From assembly GCF_037996825.1 (NCBI RefSeq), contig NZ_JBBNAC010000001.1, positions 2,976,001-3,040,000 on the forward strand: 64,000 bases of DNA. The letters run 5' to 3'. The notes under the pieces are model-generated. The model worked only from the letters and a program-made list of their open reading frames with translations. It did no database searches and had not been told where the DNA came from. Source of the DNA: Bdellovibrio sp. BCCA. GTDB lineage: Bacteria > Bdellovibrionota > Bdellovibrionia > Bdellovibrionales > Bdellovibrionaceae. Below, in pieces: positions 45,541 through 53,950 of the stretch. How positions within the stretch are numbered: position 1 is the stretch's first letter; each line of letters opens with the position of its first letter. The position numbers and the translations under genes are program-made.

Positions 45541-48267
45541 ATGAAACGAATTTTTACTTCTGAAGACACTCTTGATGTATTCAAAAAATCCGGTGGAGGA
45601 AAAGCCTATAATATGGCTCGCCTCACTCAAAAAGGAGTTCCGGTTCCGGAATGGTTCTGCGTCAGTGCAGAAGCTTATGAAGAATTTATCTCTTCAAACT
45701 CTTTAAATCCCGACAGTCTGATTGATCCGACTCAGTTAGGAAAAAGTGCCGAGAATATCGAAGCCGCTTTTTTGAAGGCGCAGATTCCCTTGGCCTTAAT
45801 TAAAGAAATTGAATCCAATCTTACAAGAACGCAGCTCACTACTCAGTTCGTAGCTGTGCGATCCAGTGGCCTTGATGAAGACTCGGCACAGAACTCTTTT
45901 GCCGGGCAATTTTCGTCCTATCTTTTTCAAAAAGGAATGGATGCGATTTCATTGTCTTTAAAAAAATGCTGGGCTTCCGCTTTTTCAGAGAGAGCTCTTG
46001 CCTACCGTATTGAGCGAAACATCGGAATCAAAGGAATTTCGATGGGCGTTATCATTCAAAAAATGGTGAATGCTGACGCAGCGGGTGTGGCATTCTCTAG
46101 AAATCCAATCAAAGCTTTGGACCGCGATCATCTTTTGGTGAGTTCCGTCTGGGGACTTGGAGAAGGTCTCGTGAGCGGTGAGCTTGATGCCGACCACTAT
46201 GAAGTTCATCGTAATGATCTTACTTTTAAACCTCATATCGTAGATAAACCCGAGGCCCTTCGCCAAGCCCCTGAAGGTGGATTGGTGAAAACACACGTCG
46301 AAGCAAACTTAGTCAAAGCTTCATCATTGACAGACACTCAGGTAAAAGAAGTTTCTAAGCTTACATTGGAATTAGAAAAGAAATTCGAAGCGCCTCAAGA
46401 TTGTGAATGGGCTTTTGAAAACGGCAAGCTTTACTGCGTGCAAACCCGCCCTATCACTTCATTGCCGCCTGAAGAATTCTTCGATGCGCACATCAATGGC
46501 AGCGAAGCCACTCTTTGGGATAACTCAAACATTATTGAAAGTTATTCGGGTGTAACGTCCCCACTGACGTTCAGCTTTGCGAGCCAAGCTTATCGTCAAG
46601 TGTATATTCAATTCTGCGAAGTGATCGGTGTTCCGCAATCTTTGATTGATAAAAATGAAAAGATGTTCCGCAATATGCTGGGTCTGATTCGCGGGAATAT
46701 CTATTATAACTTGATCAATTGGTACAAGCTGATCTTGATGCTTCCAGGATCTAGTGACAATAAGGCTTTCATGGAAACAATGATGGGGGTTAAACAAGGA
46801 TTAAAACCTGAGTTTGCCCATCTGTTTGATTTTATGAAAACACCGGTGCGTTATTCGCCTCCTCATAAGGCATGGCTTTTGACGATGACGTTGTGGCGCT
46901 TTTTACGTATCAACAGCATTGTGACTGAATTCCAAACTCATTTCACAGCGACCTACAATGACGCCCGCAAAAAGAACTTCCGCAGTATGTCTTTGAATGA
47001 ACTGCGTGAGTTCTATGAATATTTAGATGGCGAAGTTTTGCGAAACTGGAAGGCGCCCATCATCAATGACTACCTTTGCATGGTCTTCTTTGGTCTTCTT
47101 AAAAAACTCACAGAAAAATGGGTGGCTGAAGGCAATGACGGAGCTTCTTTGCAAAACGACCTTCTTTGCGGTCAAGGTGATCTGGAATCCACAGAGCCGA
47201 CAAAAACTTTGATGAGAATCGCAGCTTGGGTTGATAAAGGAAATCCCGCTTTACGCGAATGGATTTTGGCAACACCGATTGATGTCGCTTGGAAAACACT
47301 CACTGAAGGAAATCATCCCGAGTTTAAAGCCAAGGTCGACGACTTCCTGGACAAATATGGCTTCCGCTGTATCAATGAACTAAAACTTGAAGCGCAAGAT
47401 CTTCACGACGATCCGACTTTTGCGATTGGTGCCATTCAAAGCTACGTGCGCATGAAATCTTACGACATCGAAGAGATGGAAAAGCGCGAGCTTGAAATCC
47501 GCCATAAAGCTGAAGCTCTTGTAAATCAAAAGCTTTCGGGATTTAAACGCTGGTTCTATTTTAGAATCCTAAATCAAGCCCGCAAAGCGGTTCGCAACCG
47601 TGAGAACCTGCGCTTTGCCCGTACCAAGATTTTCGGTATCGCCCGCCATCTATTCAGAGGCATCGGCTACCAACTCACTCGCTTGGGTCAGCTAGAAAAT
47701 GAACGCGATATCTTCCTCCTCACTGTTGAAGAAATCATGGCCTTCATTGAAGGTCGTGCCGTTTCCTTAGAGCTTCGTAAAATCATTGAACTTCGTAAAG
47801 AAGAGTTCAAAGGTTATGAAGAATCTCTTCCACCACCGGATCGCTTTATGAGTTTCGGTGCGGCCGGTGTGGCGTGCAAATTCCCGCAAGTTCTTACCGA
47901 CGGCGATTTGCTCCGCGGAGAAATTCCGCAATCTGACGATCCCAACGTGCTTTACGGAGTTCCGTGCTGCCCAGGTGTGATTGAAGGTGTCGTTCGTGTT
48001 GTAAACAACATGAAGGATGCAGAAGGATTGAACGGAGAAATTCTCGTTACAGGCAGAACCGATCCAGGATGGGTTCCACTTTACCCTTCTTGTTCAGGAC
48101 TTCTCATTGAGCGCGGAAGTCTGCTTTCTCACTCGGCCGTTGTAGCCCGCGAATTGGGACTTCCGACGATTGTTGGGGTCTCCGGAGGACTAATGACAAA
48201 ACTAAAAACCGGACAACGCGTGCGAATCGACGCCGGAAAGGGCGAAATCCGCATTTTGACAGAATAA
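45541..48267 (+). CDS. PEP synthase / rifampin-phosphotransferase-like dikinase
   Basis: 908 residues. The N-terminal PPDK-type ATP-grasp domain starts GGGKAYNMARL and has VAVRSSGLDEDSAQNSFAGQ and the late strand EWAFENGKLYCVQTRPI (near 290-310). A large central region (315-790) matches no domain I know. The C-terminal swivelling His domain (about 800-908) has LIERGSLLSHSAVVAREL, where His is the phosphorylated residue. The layout (ATP-grasp, insert, His domain) is that of PEP synthase and rifampin phosphotransferase, not complete PEP synthase, since no PEP-binding barrel is seen. It probably phosphorylates an organic alcohol in this pathway. Last gene of the operon. Confidence 0.85.
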   Translation: MKRIFTSEDTLDVFKKSGGGKAYNMARLTQKGVPVPEWFCVSAEAYEEFISSNSLNPDSLIDPTQLGKSAENIEAAFLKAQIPLALIKEIESNLTRTQLTTQFVAVRSSGLDEDSAQNSFAGQFSSYLFQKGMDAISLSLKKCWASAFSERALAYRIERNIGIKGISMGVIIQKMVNADAAGVAFSRNPIKALDRDHLLVSSVWGLGEGLVSGELDADHYEVHRNDLTFKPHIVDKPEALRQAPEGGLVKTHVEANLVKASSLTDTQVKEVSKLTLELEKKFEAPQDCEWAFENGKLYCVQTRPITSLPPEEFFDAHINGSEATLWDNSNIIESYSGVTSPLTFSFASQAYRQVYIQFCEVIGVPQSLIDKNEKMFRNMLGLIRGNIYYNLINWYKLILMLPGSSDNKAFMETMMGVKQGLKPEFAHLFDFMKTPVRYSPPHKAWLLTMTLWRFLRINSIVTEFQTHFTATYNDARKKNFRSMSLNELREFYEYLDGEVLRNWKAPIINDYLCMVFFGLLKKLTEKWVAEGNDGASLQNDLLCGQGDLESTEPTKTLMRIAAWVDKGNPALREWILATPIDVAWKTLTEGNHPEFKAKVDDFLDKYGFRCINELKLEAQDLHDDPTFAIGAIQSYVRMKSYDIEEMEKRELEIRHKAEALVNQKLSGFKRWFYFRILNQARKAVRNRENLRFARTKIFGIARHLFRGIGYQLTRLGQLENERDIFLLTVEEIMAFIEGRAVSLELRKIIELRKEEFKGYEESLPPPDRFMSFGAAGVACKFPQVLTDGDLLRGEIPQSDDPNVLYGVPCCPGVIEGVVRVVNNMKDAEGLNGEILVTGRTDPGWVPLYPSCSGLLIERGSLLSHSAVVARELGLPTIVGVSGGLMTKLKTGQRVRIDAGKGEIRILTE

Positions 48268-48272
48268 AAAAT

Positions 48273-48294
48273 GGGAGCTCAAAGCTCCCTTTTT
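48273..48294. terminator. Bidirectional terminator ending the lipid/P450 operon
   Basis: GGGAGCT-CAA-AGCTCCC followed by TTTTT on the + strand and preceded by an A-run. It starts six bases after the stop and also serves the convergent gene. Confidence 0.92.
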
Positions 48295-48315
48295 CATTTC
48301 ATCTTTAATTACAAA

Positions 48316-49527
48316 CTAAAGTGACAATTGGCCTTTTTCGAACTGATCAAGACCCTTCATGATCTGCTTCATCTGATCACTGAAAACTGTTGAAGGCTGA
48401 TCATCCAACTCTTTGGTCTTACATGGAACAGCACCAACAATCGCTTTAAAGGCGTTGCATTTTATCGTCGTGAAGCACGTCGTATTTGTACAAGCTACGG
48501 CATCGCCTTGGAAGAAATTAAGCGTGCGGTTGGATTCAAATGTTTTATTATCAATAGCCTGCGCACATGCATTTCTTCTGTTCCCGCTCTTATCACCTGG
48601 GCACATCCAGTCTTTTACAACGGAAAGAACTTCTTCACGTGAAGATTGCAAAGAAAGTGGTGTGATAGAAGGAACTAAAAGTGTGTAATGAATCAAAGCT
48701 TGAGGAATCAAGCTGTCCACTGTTGAAAACACCTTATAGAAACCCAAACCTTTGCTGAATTTACCGAAGCTATCTTGATAAGCGGCGTTCACAGGTTTTA
48801 AACGCATGCATTTAAGACTTGTGCACTCAATGCTACCACGAGTGATACGCGTCGTATTTCCAATACGGCTATAGCCTTCTGGATATTGGCCGACATCATG
48901 ATAATACCACTTGCCATCTGTCATCATTTCTTGGAAATCGGCGGCATTGAAACTTCCAAACACCGGACGACGCCACATTTTTGCAGCCGCGGGAGCCAAA
49001 AGCCATCCTGAGTTGCAAGAATGGAAAACAACGAAGGCATTCGGAGCTAGTACGCTTCCGATCTGTGGAAACTCTGCATCTTCTTGATCTAAGCGGTCCG
49101 TCTTAGATTGCAAACGGAAACCGTTGTAAGTGTTGGCGTGACCAAAGAACTGTAACGATGTCACAGGTGAATTCAAATACTGGAGAGCTAAAACCAAACG
49201 CCCTTTTTCAAGGTCGTCTTTGTCGGCTTTGCGGAAACCAAAACCTGCTGACGCCAGCATGTTTTTCTCATTTTCAAACGACTCGTTCACCGCACTGATA
49301 ATGACTCTTTGTCTTTGTGGGAAACGATCGCGAGACACCTTTGCGGCTAAGATCGCGGCTTTCAAAAACTGCGTGCCTTGATCGTTACCGAAGCCTGCGA
49401 CGAAGACATCCGTAGGAACACCTGCGCGAATCTGCGCCGGCTCTGAAGCGATAAAATAGGCTTTACTGTGTTGAGACCAAGCCCCCGCTACGATAAGGAA
49501 GGCTCCTGCTAAAAGCTTTAGGTTCAT
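48316..49527 (-). CDS. Secreted caspase-fold (clan CD-like) protein, putative cysteine protease
   Basis: 403 residues from ATG 49527, chosen because a signal peptide follows (MNLKLLAGAFLIVAGAWS, cleaved near SKA). Residues 120-175 hold TSLQFFGHANTYNGF (H130) and NAFVVFHSCNSGWL (C171). A His followed about 40 residues later by Cys after hydrophobic strands is the dyad layout of clan CD proteases (gingipain, legumain, caspase). A Cys-rich C-terminal part (CPGDKSGNRRNACAQ, ACTNTTCFTTIKC) suggests disulphides. Family placement is by motif only. A hairpin sits just upstream of the ATG. Confidence 0.65.
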   Translation of the reverse strand: MNLKLLAGAFLIVAGAWSQHSKAYFIASEPAQIRAGVPTDVFVAGFGNDQGTQFLKAAILAAKVSRDRFPQRQRVIISAVNESFENEKNMLASAGFGFRKADKDDLEKGRLVLALQYLNSPVTSLQFFGHANTYNGFRLQSKTDRLDQEDAEFPQIGSVLAPNAFVVFHSCNSGWLLAPAAAKMWRRPVFGSFNAADFQEMMTDGKWYYHDVGQYPEGYSRIGNTTRITRGSIECTSLKCMRLKPVNAAYQDSFGKFSKGLGFYKVFSTVDSLIPQALIHYTLLVPSITPLSLQSSREEVLSVVKDWMCPGDKSGNRRNACAQAIDNKTFESNRTLNFFQGDAVACTNTTCFTTIKCNAFKAIVGAVPCKTKELDDQPSTVFSDQMKQIMKGLDQFEKGQLSL

Positions 49528-49531
49528 ACAA

Positions 49532-49555
49532 CCCCACTTGTAAATTAAAGTGGGG
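49532..49555 (-). other. Hairpin just upstream of the caspase-like gene start
   Basis: CCCCACTT-GTAAATTA-AAGTGGGG is a perfect 8-bp inverted repeat ending four bases before ATG 49527. It includes the GTGGGG that would be the ribosome-binding region, so folding could limit translation. It may equally be a protein-binding site. Confidence 0.55.
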
Positions 49556-49633
49556 GCATTCATATCACAGCCGCAATAAGACCTAAAGAATCAGCGACAT
49601 TTTTGGGCTTCGCTTGTGAAAAGACTTCAATGA

Positions 49634-49672
49634 CGTCTCAGAAGTGTCAAAACTGTGTACACTTCTGAGACG
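49634..49672. repeat. Perfect 14-base inverted repeat with GTCTCA/TGAGAC ends
   Basis: CGTCTCAGAAGTGT (49634-49647) and ACACTTCTGAGACG (49659-49672) are perfect complements with an 11-base loop. It lies 16 bases after the stop of the PA14 gene and about 110 bases upstream of the caspase-like start. No T-run follows on either strand. On the minus strand it contains TTGACA. It could be an operator or a terminator lacking a U-tract. Confidence 0.7.
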
Positions 49673-49687
49673 GAATTAGTGAAAAAT

Positions 49688-50869
49688 CTATGGCAGCAAA
49701 TTGATAAATGCGGTCATAGCCTCATTGCCTTTTGCATCTTTCGAAATCGCACGCACTTGATAATAGATACCGTGAACAAGTCCGGAAATTTCCACTGTGT
49801 GATCTGTGAGAAGATTATTATCCACCTGAGTGAAGATCTCTTCTCCTGTGTAGATATTCACGATATGCAGCTGACTACTTGCGGGAACTGTGGTTTTCCA
49901 CGTGATTGTGGCATTCGGCGCCACGGCGGAAGTCACTTGGAAATCGCTGATAGCCAATTTTTCTTCAACGCAAGGATTCTGCTGTCTTTCAGGCATTTTG
50001 AAATTGCCCGGAGCTACAACGTTCCAACCACTCTTCTCAAGAATAGTCATAGCCGGCATTCTTTTGCCATTGCTAGAGTTAAAGAAAAAGTTATTGGTCG
50101 AAATACCACAAAGCGAGTGATGCGAAGGTTCTTTCCATGAGTGCGCTTTTTTATGAAGTTTCCAAATAAGAACGTTGGCGATGTGATAGCGAGGTCCCTG
50201 ATAGTAAAGAATTTTTAAGGGCACTTCAGAATCTTTTTTTAAATTGATCGTACGATAAGGGCAGCCCATGCGAGTCGAATGGTTGCCGTCGTTGTTGATC
50301 AACTCATTCCACTTATCACCTTCTTTAATAAAAACGCGGGAGCCATCATCCGACAACGTCGCGATTTCATAATCACCTTCTTTATCAGCGTCTGTGAGTT
50401 TTAAGACGGAAGTATATTCTATCGCAAAGTTTTCGATCAGCTTGTTGCCCTGAGAATCCGTGAGCACATCGCCATTTTGCGCAGAAAATCCCTCTGTAAA
50501 CGGACGCGTAGGAACGTTGACGTCAGCGAAATACAAATTCTGATCCAGCTTCTGGCCTTTGTTGTAGTAATCCAAAACGCTGTTCACCTTCGCACCCATT
50601 TCAGGCGTACGCAGAATAAGCTTACCTAAAAGACCCATTTCAGGAGAGGAACTGGAATTATTTGAAAGAGGATCACACACGGTATTTGCCGGATCTGCAG
50701 GAAAATCTATCGAACCTATAGAGGAACCCGTATTCGTGCGGCTAATTCCGGAGAAAGAACAGGAAATCTTTTTTAACATTCCTTTTCTATAACGAATGTC
50801 ATCTTGTTGATTCTTTGCCTGCACAGACAAAGAAAATAGAAGTGCCGCGATAAATAGTGATTTTCCCAT
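49688..50869 (-). CDS. Secreted PA14 plus fibronectin-III-like protein
   Basis: 393 residues with a signal peptide (about 1-18, cleaved after VQA). A PA14-like domain at about 145-260 shows EGDYEIATLSDDGSRVFI, then INNDGNHSTRMG, and KILYYQGPRYHIANVLIWKL, the pattern of carbohydrate-binding PA14 beta-barrels. The C-terminal 90 residues (ITWKTTVPASSQLHIV, HTVEISGLVHGIYYQVRAIS) are a fibronectin type III or phosphatase-N-like fold. It may bind glycans on a surface, perhaps prey. It sits between the S74 fibre and the caspase-like gene, each separated by TGAGAC-type dyads, so separate units are likely. Confidence 0.75.
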   Translation of the reverse strand: MGKSLFIAALLFSLSVQAKNQQDDIRYRKGMLKKISCSFSGISRTNTGSSIGSIDFPADPANTVCDPLSNNSSSSPEMGLLGKLILRTPEMGAKVNSVLDYYNKGQKLDQNLYFADVNVPTRPFTEGFSAQNGDVLTDSQGNKLIENFAIEYTSVLKLTDADKEGDYEIATLSDDGSRVFIKEGDKWNELINNDGNHSTRMGCPYRTINLKKDSEVPLKILYYQGPRYHIANVLIWKLHKKAHSWKEPSHHSLCGISTNNFFFNSSNGKRMPAMTILEKSGWNVVAPGNFKMPERQQNPCVEEKLAISDFQVTSAVAPNATITWKTTVPASSQLHIVNIYTGEEIFTQVDNNLLTDHTVEISGLVHGIYYQVRAISKDAKGNEAMTAFINLLP

Positions 50870-50961
50870 ACAACGTCCCTCTTAATCTCTACTTATAATT
50901 TTAACAAAACTGTAAAAATTATTAAAGAAACCTGGGAGCAACGTTCGAGTATGAGATGAGA

Positions 50962-50980
50962 GAGTCTCAGAGCGAGATTC
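50962..50980. repeat. Imperfect dyad with GTCTCA just after the fibre gene
   Basis: GAGTCTC-AGAGC-GAGATTC pairs six of seven bases and contains GTCTCA at 50964-50969. It lies four bases beyond the fibre-gene stop and about 95 bases upstream of the PA14 gene start. No T-run follows. It belongs to the group of GTCTCA/TGAGAC elements described under findings. Confidence 0.45.
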
Positions 50981-50983
50981 TAA

Positions 50984-53950
50984 TTATTGAAGACCTAACT
51001 TTTCTTTGATCATCTTGAGATCTTTTTTCAATTCTTCATTTTCATTCTCAAGAGTCCGGATGCGATTTTCTTTTTTGCTGTCCGCTTCTTCCAAAGACGC
51101 AATTTTTCTTTCAAGCATTTTAACTTGTTCTTCATTGGCTTTGCACATGCCATAAAGTTCTTTAGTTGATTCGATCAGCGGTGCAACGAGCTTACTATAG
51201 CCAACCGTTTTATAACCGTTAGTTCCTGTTGTCACTGCTTCTGGATAAACAGCTTCTACTTCCTGAGCAATAACACCGATGTCATTACCATCCATGAATT
51301 TCATAGATGGAAAATCTTCTTGTCTCCATTGGAACGAAACACCTCTGAGTCGAAGAATTTTCGCCAAGGCTCCTGGCAATACCTCAATGTTCTTTTTATA
51401 TCGTCTATCGGACGTTGTTTGCCATGCCGATGTTCCCGCAGCAGGACCATTCACATGAAGCGTATAACCCGGACTCGTTATACCGATTCCCACATTACCA
51501 TTTGAATCAATACGCATTCTTTCTGCCTGGTTTGTGCTACCAATCGGCGTCGTACTAAATGTCATATAAGTCGGAGTACTCGATCCCCCCCAACTCCCAG
51601 CGGCTTTAAACTTGATGGTGGCTTTTTGACTTGGCCAATTGGCGCCATCGTATCCGTCTCCCGAAAGAATCAAGAGGGTGTTGTCCGGGGCAAGAGCATT
51701 CGGCGCGGCTCGCGTCCCGCCAGAGCCAGCACCATAAATAACAGAGGCGCCACCGTAGGTTCGTAAATCGATATTTGCACCATAACCGCCTGTAGTGCCG
51801 GTAAATTCATTCCAAATCGCAAGGGGTTGTCCCGGAGTGTTCGTGCCAAGGCCCAAGTTACCAGCCGGATCAATGACAAGTCTTGGATTAGGTCCATTCA
51901 CGATGGCAAACGACCCAGAAGCCGGAGAGGAACTTCCCGTGCTGTAAGATCTCAAAGAGTAAACAGATGTTCCTGCGCTATCGACGATATTCATTCCGGA
52001 AAACAGCGTTGAGGAACTTTTCACGCTTAACGCAACAGGCGTCGTGCCTGTCACATCTAAAGGAACTGCGGGATTATTTGTTCCGATTCCCACATTGCCA
52101 CCGGTATAAGACACATTAGCACCCGACGTGACCCACTGAGAACTCACAGGCATAGCCGTGTTACAAATAACAGAGCCCGTTCCGTCTGATGTACACATTG
52201 AGTTATTCGTAATGCCGCTTACACCAATCACAGGCACACTGCCCGAAACTGAACCTATGTTTTTAACTGCGGCGCTTCCCAAACCCAAATTTACTTGAGC
52301 GGCCGTCGGCGTTGTCGCTCCTGTACCACCGTTTGAAACGGCCAATGTTCCTGTAATGTCAGAAGCTAAATTTAAAACTGTGGGAGACCAGTTCGTTCCA
52401 TTATATCGCAAAACCTGCCCCGCGGTCGGCGCGGTTGCATTCACATCCTTGCCTTGAATTTTAACCACGGAAGGATTTGGATATGATCCTGAAAGATCTC
52501 CACCGGCTGTTCCACCTGGAGAGACTCCACCGAGTGTTATTTGCGAAGCCGCCGTCAAGCGACCTTGAGCATCCACAGTGAATGTAGGAATTTGCGTAGC
52601 AGAACCGTAGCTTCCTGGTGTCACCGCAGTATTTGTAAGAGAGATAACTCCAGTAGAAGTGATTGTTCCGCCCGTTAATCCCGTCCCAGTGCCGACGCTC
52701 GTTACACCACTGGCTGCGCCGGAACTTAGAAGATCCCAAGTAGAACCGTTATCTCGATAGATTTTTTGCGTGTCCGTTGCAACATACAATCGACCCGCCG
52801 TGCCCGCCGCACCTTTTGACGTGTCGGTTCCAGATTTAATTCCCGGAGTGCCACCGTAATTTTCAATTCCATCCGTAATTCCGTAACCCGCCAACGTCGT
52901 AGGTTTTCCACTCGTGATTTTTGACCAATCCAAATTTGGAATGTCACTTACTGCAAGAGCATTCACCCCCGCAGTCACCCGACCTTTTGCATCGGTTGTC
53001 ACTTTATAGTAACTGCCGGGCGTTCCCACATTCGTGAGCGACAGCGCACCTGAAGATGTCAGAGTGGCATCACCAGAGACAGGCACTTCAGTGGCCACTC
53101 CTCCAGGGCTACCCACCCAAACATTTCCGGTAGACAGAGCCGTACCTAATTTCAAATTAAATAAGTTCCAATCGCCTGCACTGAGATAACCATCAGCTCC
53201 AGCACCTGCTTTGGGAAGATTCAATGCCGGGGTCGTAGCTCCGTTCGTAACAGTCAAAGGAGCGTTGGCTGTCACATTCGTCACTGTGCCACCACCTCCG
53301 CTACCTGTCGCAGCGATCGTAATAGATCCTGCACCACTAGTCACTGCGATACCGGAACCCGCGATGATATTACCAGGTTGGTAAGTGGCTCCGTTGGCAA
53401 TGAGAATTTGTCCATTCGTTGAAGGCGTCGAGAAAATATTTAAAACAGATTCGATTCCCGTTTGCGTGACCGTGCCATTTATCTGAACAAAATCAGAAGG
53501 CCCCTTATCCGCTAGCTTTTGAGAGTTGATGGCAAACGGAATATTACCAATCACAACATCCGGCGTGAGATCCGTCGAGCCCACTTTGATGTGCAAGGAT
53601 CTTGTCGCAAAACCACTCACACTGACGGGGCTTGCCCCGCTACACTCGATACTTCCAGAAGAAGCGAAAATACGAGCAGCCGTATTTGTTGTTGTGTCTG
53701 TCCTTGATCCTGATCCGACAACTACACTGAACTCGCCTTGTGATCCTGGAGGGACTGTTTGTGTTTCTTCATACACAATACAAGAAGAGCCATAGATCAC
53801 TTGGAAGGTCACAGTTTGTGCCGTCGTAATCGGCGTACCGCTGGAGTCTGTCAACACACCTTCATAAGTAAAAAGAGAACCTGGTGACGGTGCTACCGCT
53901 TGTGCTTGAGAAACTAAGATCATGGTGAACAAAGAAAGAATTAACTTCAT
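50984..53950 (-). CDS. Trimeric fibre protein with S74 intramolecular chaperone domain (MAT-like)
   Basis: 988 residues with a signal peptide (cleaved near QAVA). The long central part is Ser/Thr/Gly-rich strand repeats of tail-fibre type, with SYYKVTTDAKGRVTAG, AGRLYVATDTQKIYRDNG, and three copies of a NVGIG-xx-PxxxLxV motif near 640-840. The C-terminal S74 domain (about 842-930) has TTSDRRYKKNI (Ser847 with Lys853) and IGVIAQEVEAVYPEAV. S74 domains cut themselves off after trimer folding. A coiled coil (930-988) ends the protein. Secreted proteins of this kind in Bdellovibrio (mosaic adhesive trimers) contact prey. It overlaps its lipoprotein partner by four bases. Confidence 0.88.
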   Translation of the reverse strand: MKLILSLFTMILVSQAQAVAPSPGSLFTYEGVLTDSSGTPITTAQTVTFQVIYGSSCIVYEETQTVPPGSQGEFSVVVGSGSRTDTTTNTAARIFASSGSIECSGASPVSVSGFATRSLHIKVGSTDLTPDVVIGNIPFAINSQKLADKGPSDFVQINGTVTQTGIESVLNIFSTPSTNGQILIANGATYQPGNIIAGSGIAVTSGAGSITIAATGSGGGGTVTNVTANAPLTVTNGATTPALNLPKAGAGADGYLSAGDWNLFNLKLGTALSTGNVWVGSPGGVATEVPVSGDATLTSSGALSLTNVGTPGSYYKVTTDAKGRVTAGVNALAVSDIPNLDWSKITSGKPTTLAGYGITDGIENYGGTPGIKSGTDTSKGAAGTAGRLYVATDTQKIYRDNGSTWDLLSSGAASGVTSVGTGTGLTGGTITSTGVISLTNTAVTPGSYGSATQIPTFTVDAQGRLTAASQITLGGVSPGGTAGGDLSGSYPNPSVVKIQGKDVNATAPTAGQVLRYNGTNWSPTVLNLASDITGTLAVSNGGTGATTPTAAQVNLGLGSAAVKNIGSVSGSVPVIGVSGITNNSMCTSDGTGSVICNTAMPVSSQWVTSGANVSYTGGNVGIGTNNPAVPLDVTGTTPVALSVKSSSTLFSGMNIVDSAGTSVYSLRSYSTGSSSPASGSFAIVNGPNPRLVIDPAGNLGLGTNTPGQPLAIWNEFTGTTGGYGANIDLRTYGGASVIYGAGSGGTRAAPNALAPDNTLLILSGDGYDGANWPSQKATIKFKAAGSWGGSSTPTYMTFSTTPIGSTNQAERMRIDSNGNVGIGITSPGYTLHVNGPAAGTSAWQTTSDRRYKKNIEVLPGALAKILRLRGVSFQWRQEDFPSMKFMDGNDIGVIAQEVEAVYPEAVTTGTNGYKTVGYSKLVAPLIESTKELYGMCKANEEQVKMLERKIASLEEADSKKENRIRTLENENEELKKDLKMIKEKLGLQ

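Noticed and set aside
50984-53950. Prophage remnant, suggested by tail-fibre-like repeats and S74 domain
   Set aside because: No other phage genes or integration traces are present, and the protein has its own Sec signal and a lipoprotein partner.
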